Shown piece after piece: positions 62,276-64,000 of a stretch of DNA of 64,000 nt (within the stretch, counting starts at the first letter, position 1; each line of letters starts with the position of its first letter). Position numbers and translations under genes: made by a program. Location: positions 756,609 through 820,608 of the forward strand of contig WELB01000042.1 in NCBI GenBank assembly GCA_009602725.1. Direction: 5' to 3'. The notes beneath the pieces were generated by a model. The model was not told the origin of the DNA. It made no database searches and was given only the letters and a program-made list of their open reading frames with translations. This DNA is from Spirogloea muscicola (Eukaryota; Streptophyta; Zygnematophyceae; Spirogloeales; Spirogloeaceae).

Positions 62276-64000
62276 CTACTGCTGGCGACGCTCTACCCCA
62301 ATACTCCTGATGCAGTTGATTTCCCTTGCGGAAGTCGGCGGCGGTGGTGGTGGCGGTGGCGGCGCAGCGCGTGTGACCATGGCCGGTGGCGTTGCAGCAG
62401 TGATCTCGAGAGCACCGCCCTGCAGCGCGCGCGCACGCGCCAGCGGAATGCCCACACCGCTCGGCGCCGTCGTCCGCAGCATGCTTGCGCCCCGTGTCAG
62501 CGCCACCCAACCGCCGCTACCACCACCGGCCTCCGCCGCAGACGCACCCACCCGAGCTCCCGCTGCGGTCGCAACATCGCCAATAGGCAAGTCCGCCTGC
62601 GCAGTGTAGCCGCCGATCTCTGGCGCTGCCGGCTCGCCGGCTCTCTCAGCAACGCCACTCCTGCTGCCACAGGCAAGGGCAGCGGCGGCAATGGCCTCGC
62701 TGTTTACAGCCGCCGCCGCTGCTGGGAGCATGTTACTGCCGCTTGGCGTGGCAGCGGTGCCCGCCGTTGCACGACTGCTGCGGCTGCGGCTGCGGCTGCC
62801 GCTGCCGCGTGGCTTGAGCCCGAAGCGGAAGACTGAGAACCCTGGCGGCGTGCGCTTGCCGCCGCCGCCGCCATTGCTCCTCATCGGGCTCTGCTCGCCA
62901 CCAGCTCCACTCTCCCGGTTGCCACCGCTGCTGCCACCACCAGCGCCAGCGCCGGCACCGCCGCCGACGCTCTGCAGAAAGGGTGCAAAGCTTCCACGGG
63001 GGCCATCCGTCGGCACACCAGTCCGCTCCTCCTCCTTCCTCACACTCTGCACGCGATGCGAGCAAGTACTGAGGAGCAGCAACAGGTGCAGTGCTGGAAA
63101 TGAAAGTGCTCATATAAATTTGACAACAACAAAGAGGATGAGTGGGCGGGAAGGGATTGGCGGGTAGAAATAAGTGAGAGAGATGAAGCACAAGAAAGGG
63201 GAAGAGCAGGACGACATAAGACGAGCATGTTAAGGCTGGGGAAGGGGAGAGGAACGAAGAGGGACAGGTAAGGGGGGGGGGGAGAGGGGGGAGGCGAACA
63301 GGAGAGAAGAGCGCAGGGATTGGCAGGTCGAGACGATGACAATCGACTTTCTCAAAAGTAATCCGAAGATGCATGAAGAGCCGGGGGCTAGGATTAAATT
63401 GCGGGTGGGTGGGGTCAGTATCGGCGGAAGAGGGAGGTGTGAAAAAGACTCAGATGACAGGCTTTGGGACAAAGAGACGATGGACCAGAACCTAAGGTGG
63501 ACAAGGGGGAGGAGGGAGAGCGCGGCGAGAGCGAAAGAGAGATGAGGGGGGGAGTAAACGGGATCTCCAGCGCCGCGGCAAAGCAAAGCGAGGCACCCAC
63601 CGGCAGCCCGCGGAGGTCGTTGTCGGCAGTCTCCGAGGAGCTCGCCGGCGGTGGGAGCGCGATGGCCGGGGGCAGCCAATGGCTGCCGCCGCTGCTGTGC
63701 TGGGCGACCGCCCCGGCAGGCGGCAGCTGGACACCGGCGCCATACACAGGCTGCGCCGGCCTGGCGGAAGTGGCCGGCAGGAGCGGCAGGCGGGCCATGG
63801 CCAGCATAGCGTTGCCGCCATCGTAGCCGCTGCCGCCATCGGCACCGGCGGCGGCTGCGCTGCGGGGGCTGAAGCCGTTGGAAGTGCCGGGATATGCCGG
63901 AGGCGGCTGGTGGACCGCAGCCGATGGGGATGCCCGGAGGCCGGCCTTGCCCCGGTCGGCGGCGCCCACGATGGCGCCAGCGCTGGCGCCGGCGCCCACA
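62276..64000 (-). CDS. unidentified Gly/Ala/Ser-rich protein, 5' part outside window
   Basis: Not recognised. Two open minus-strand stretches probably form exons. 64000 to about 63610 encodes YDGGNAMLAMARLPLLPATS and ends around ASSSETADNDLRGLPV at a GTGGGT donor. 63052 to 62276 begins after an AG acceptor with SVRKEEERTGVPTDGPRGSF and includes GFSVFRFGLKPRGSGSRSRS, then Ala/Gly-rich sequence and a nine-proline run before a stop at 62276. The composition suggests a largely disordered protein. The intervening 63.05-63.6 kb is purine-rich and looks intronic. The frame remains open at the window edge. Whether 62276 is the true end is uncertain. Confidence 0.45.

Overview
This window is nuclear DNA from a eukaryote, most likely a chlorophyte green alga. 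The evidence is a nucleus-encoded plastid ribosomal protein S5 and an organelle-type DNA gyrase B, both with N-terminal presequences; many short introns; plant-type families (RINGv protein with the plant C-terminal tail, MTOPVIB, a bHLH-MYC_N/GAF-like protein); and interstitial TTTAGGG repeats. A trebouxiophyte is possible but not shown. No bacterial operon, CRISPR array or prophage was seen. Four single Ns sit in or beside GC-rich triplet repeats, and one 36-N gap is flanked by Illumina adapter sequence, so parts of the assembly are fragile.

Layout. 0-16.4 kb is gene-dense: a VOC/PhnB-like protein (+), a RINGv membrane E3 ligase (-), plastid RPS5 (+), a meiotic topoisomerase VI B-like subunit MTOPVIB (-), a SIRT5-type sirtuin (+) and a GH28 polygalacturonase (-, N-terminus broken by the gap). 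RINGv/RPS5 and MTOPVIB/sirtuin are divergent pairs; sirtuin/GH28 are convergent. 16.5-24 kb is a repeat field of 5'-truncated retroelement ends and short hairpin repeats. 24.2-38.1 kb holds two long genes in convergent orientation whose exon structures I could resolve fully: NOT3 of the CCR4-NOT complex (17 exons, 889 aa) and GYRB (20 exons, 766 aa). 38.3-55.6 kb is a second repeat field. It contains a reverse-transcriptase fragment, a partial GYRB pseudogene, and a fragment of the gene at 55.7-59 kb. 55.7-59 kb is a gene with the N-terminal domain of plant MYC-type regulators. 62.3-64 kb is the 3' part of an unidentified Gly/Ala/Ser-rich gene that runs off the window.

The most interesting signal is in the repeat fields. 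A very short repeat (about 57-63 bp) built around a GGGCTGG...CAGCC hairpin occurs dozens of times in both orientations. Because the window also carries duplicated segments, filled and empty sites can be compared directly. One copy inserted into the GYRB pseudogene is flanked by a 7-bp target duplication, and another at 60.6 kb by a 6-bp duplication; the matching paralogous sites are empty. This is direct evidence that an unusually small sequence is, or was, mobile. Larger rearrangements are also visible: GYRB and its flank are copied in direct orientation (35.1-42.7 to 50.1-55.3 kb), and the bHLH-MYC_N locus and its flank are copied in inverted orientation (55.7-61.45 to 43.1-46.05 kb).

The host genes do not form one pathway. 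They cover organelle genome maintenance and translation (GYRB, RPS5), mRNA decay (NOT3), meiosis (MTOPVIB), protein deacylation (sirtuin), ubiquitination (RINGv), pectin breakdown (GH28) and regulation (bHLH-MYC_N).
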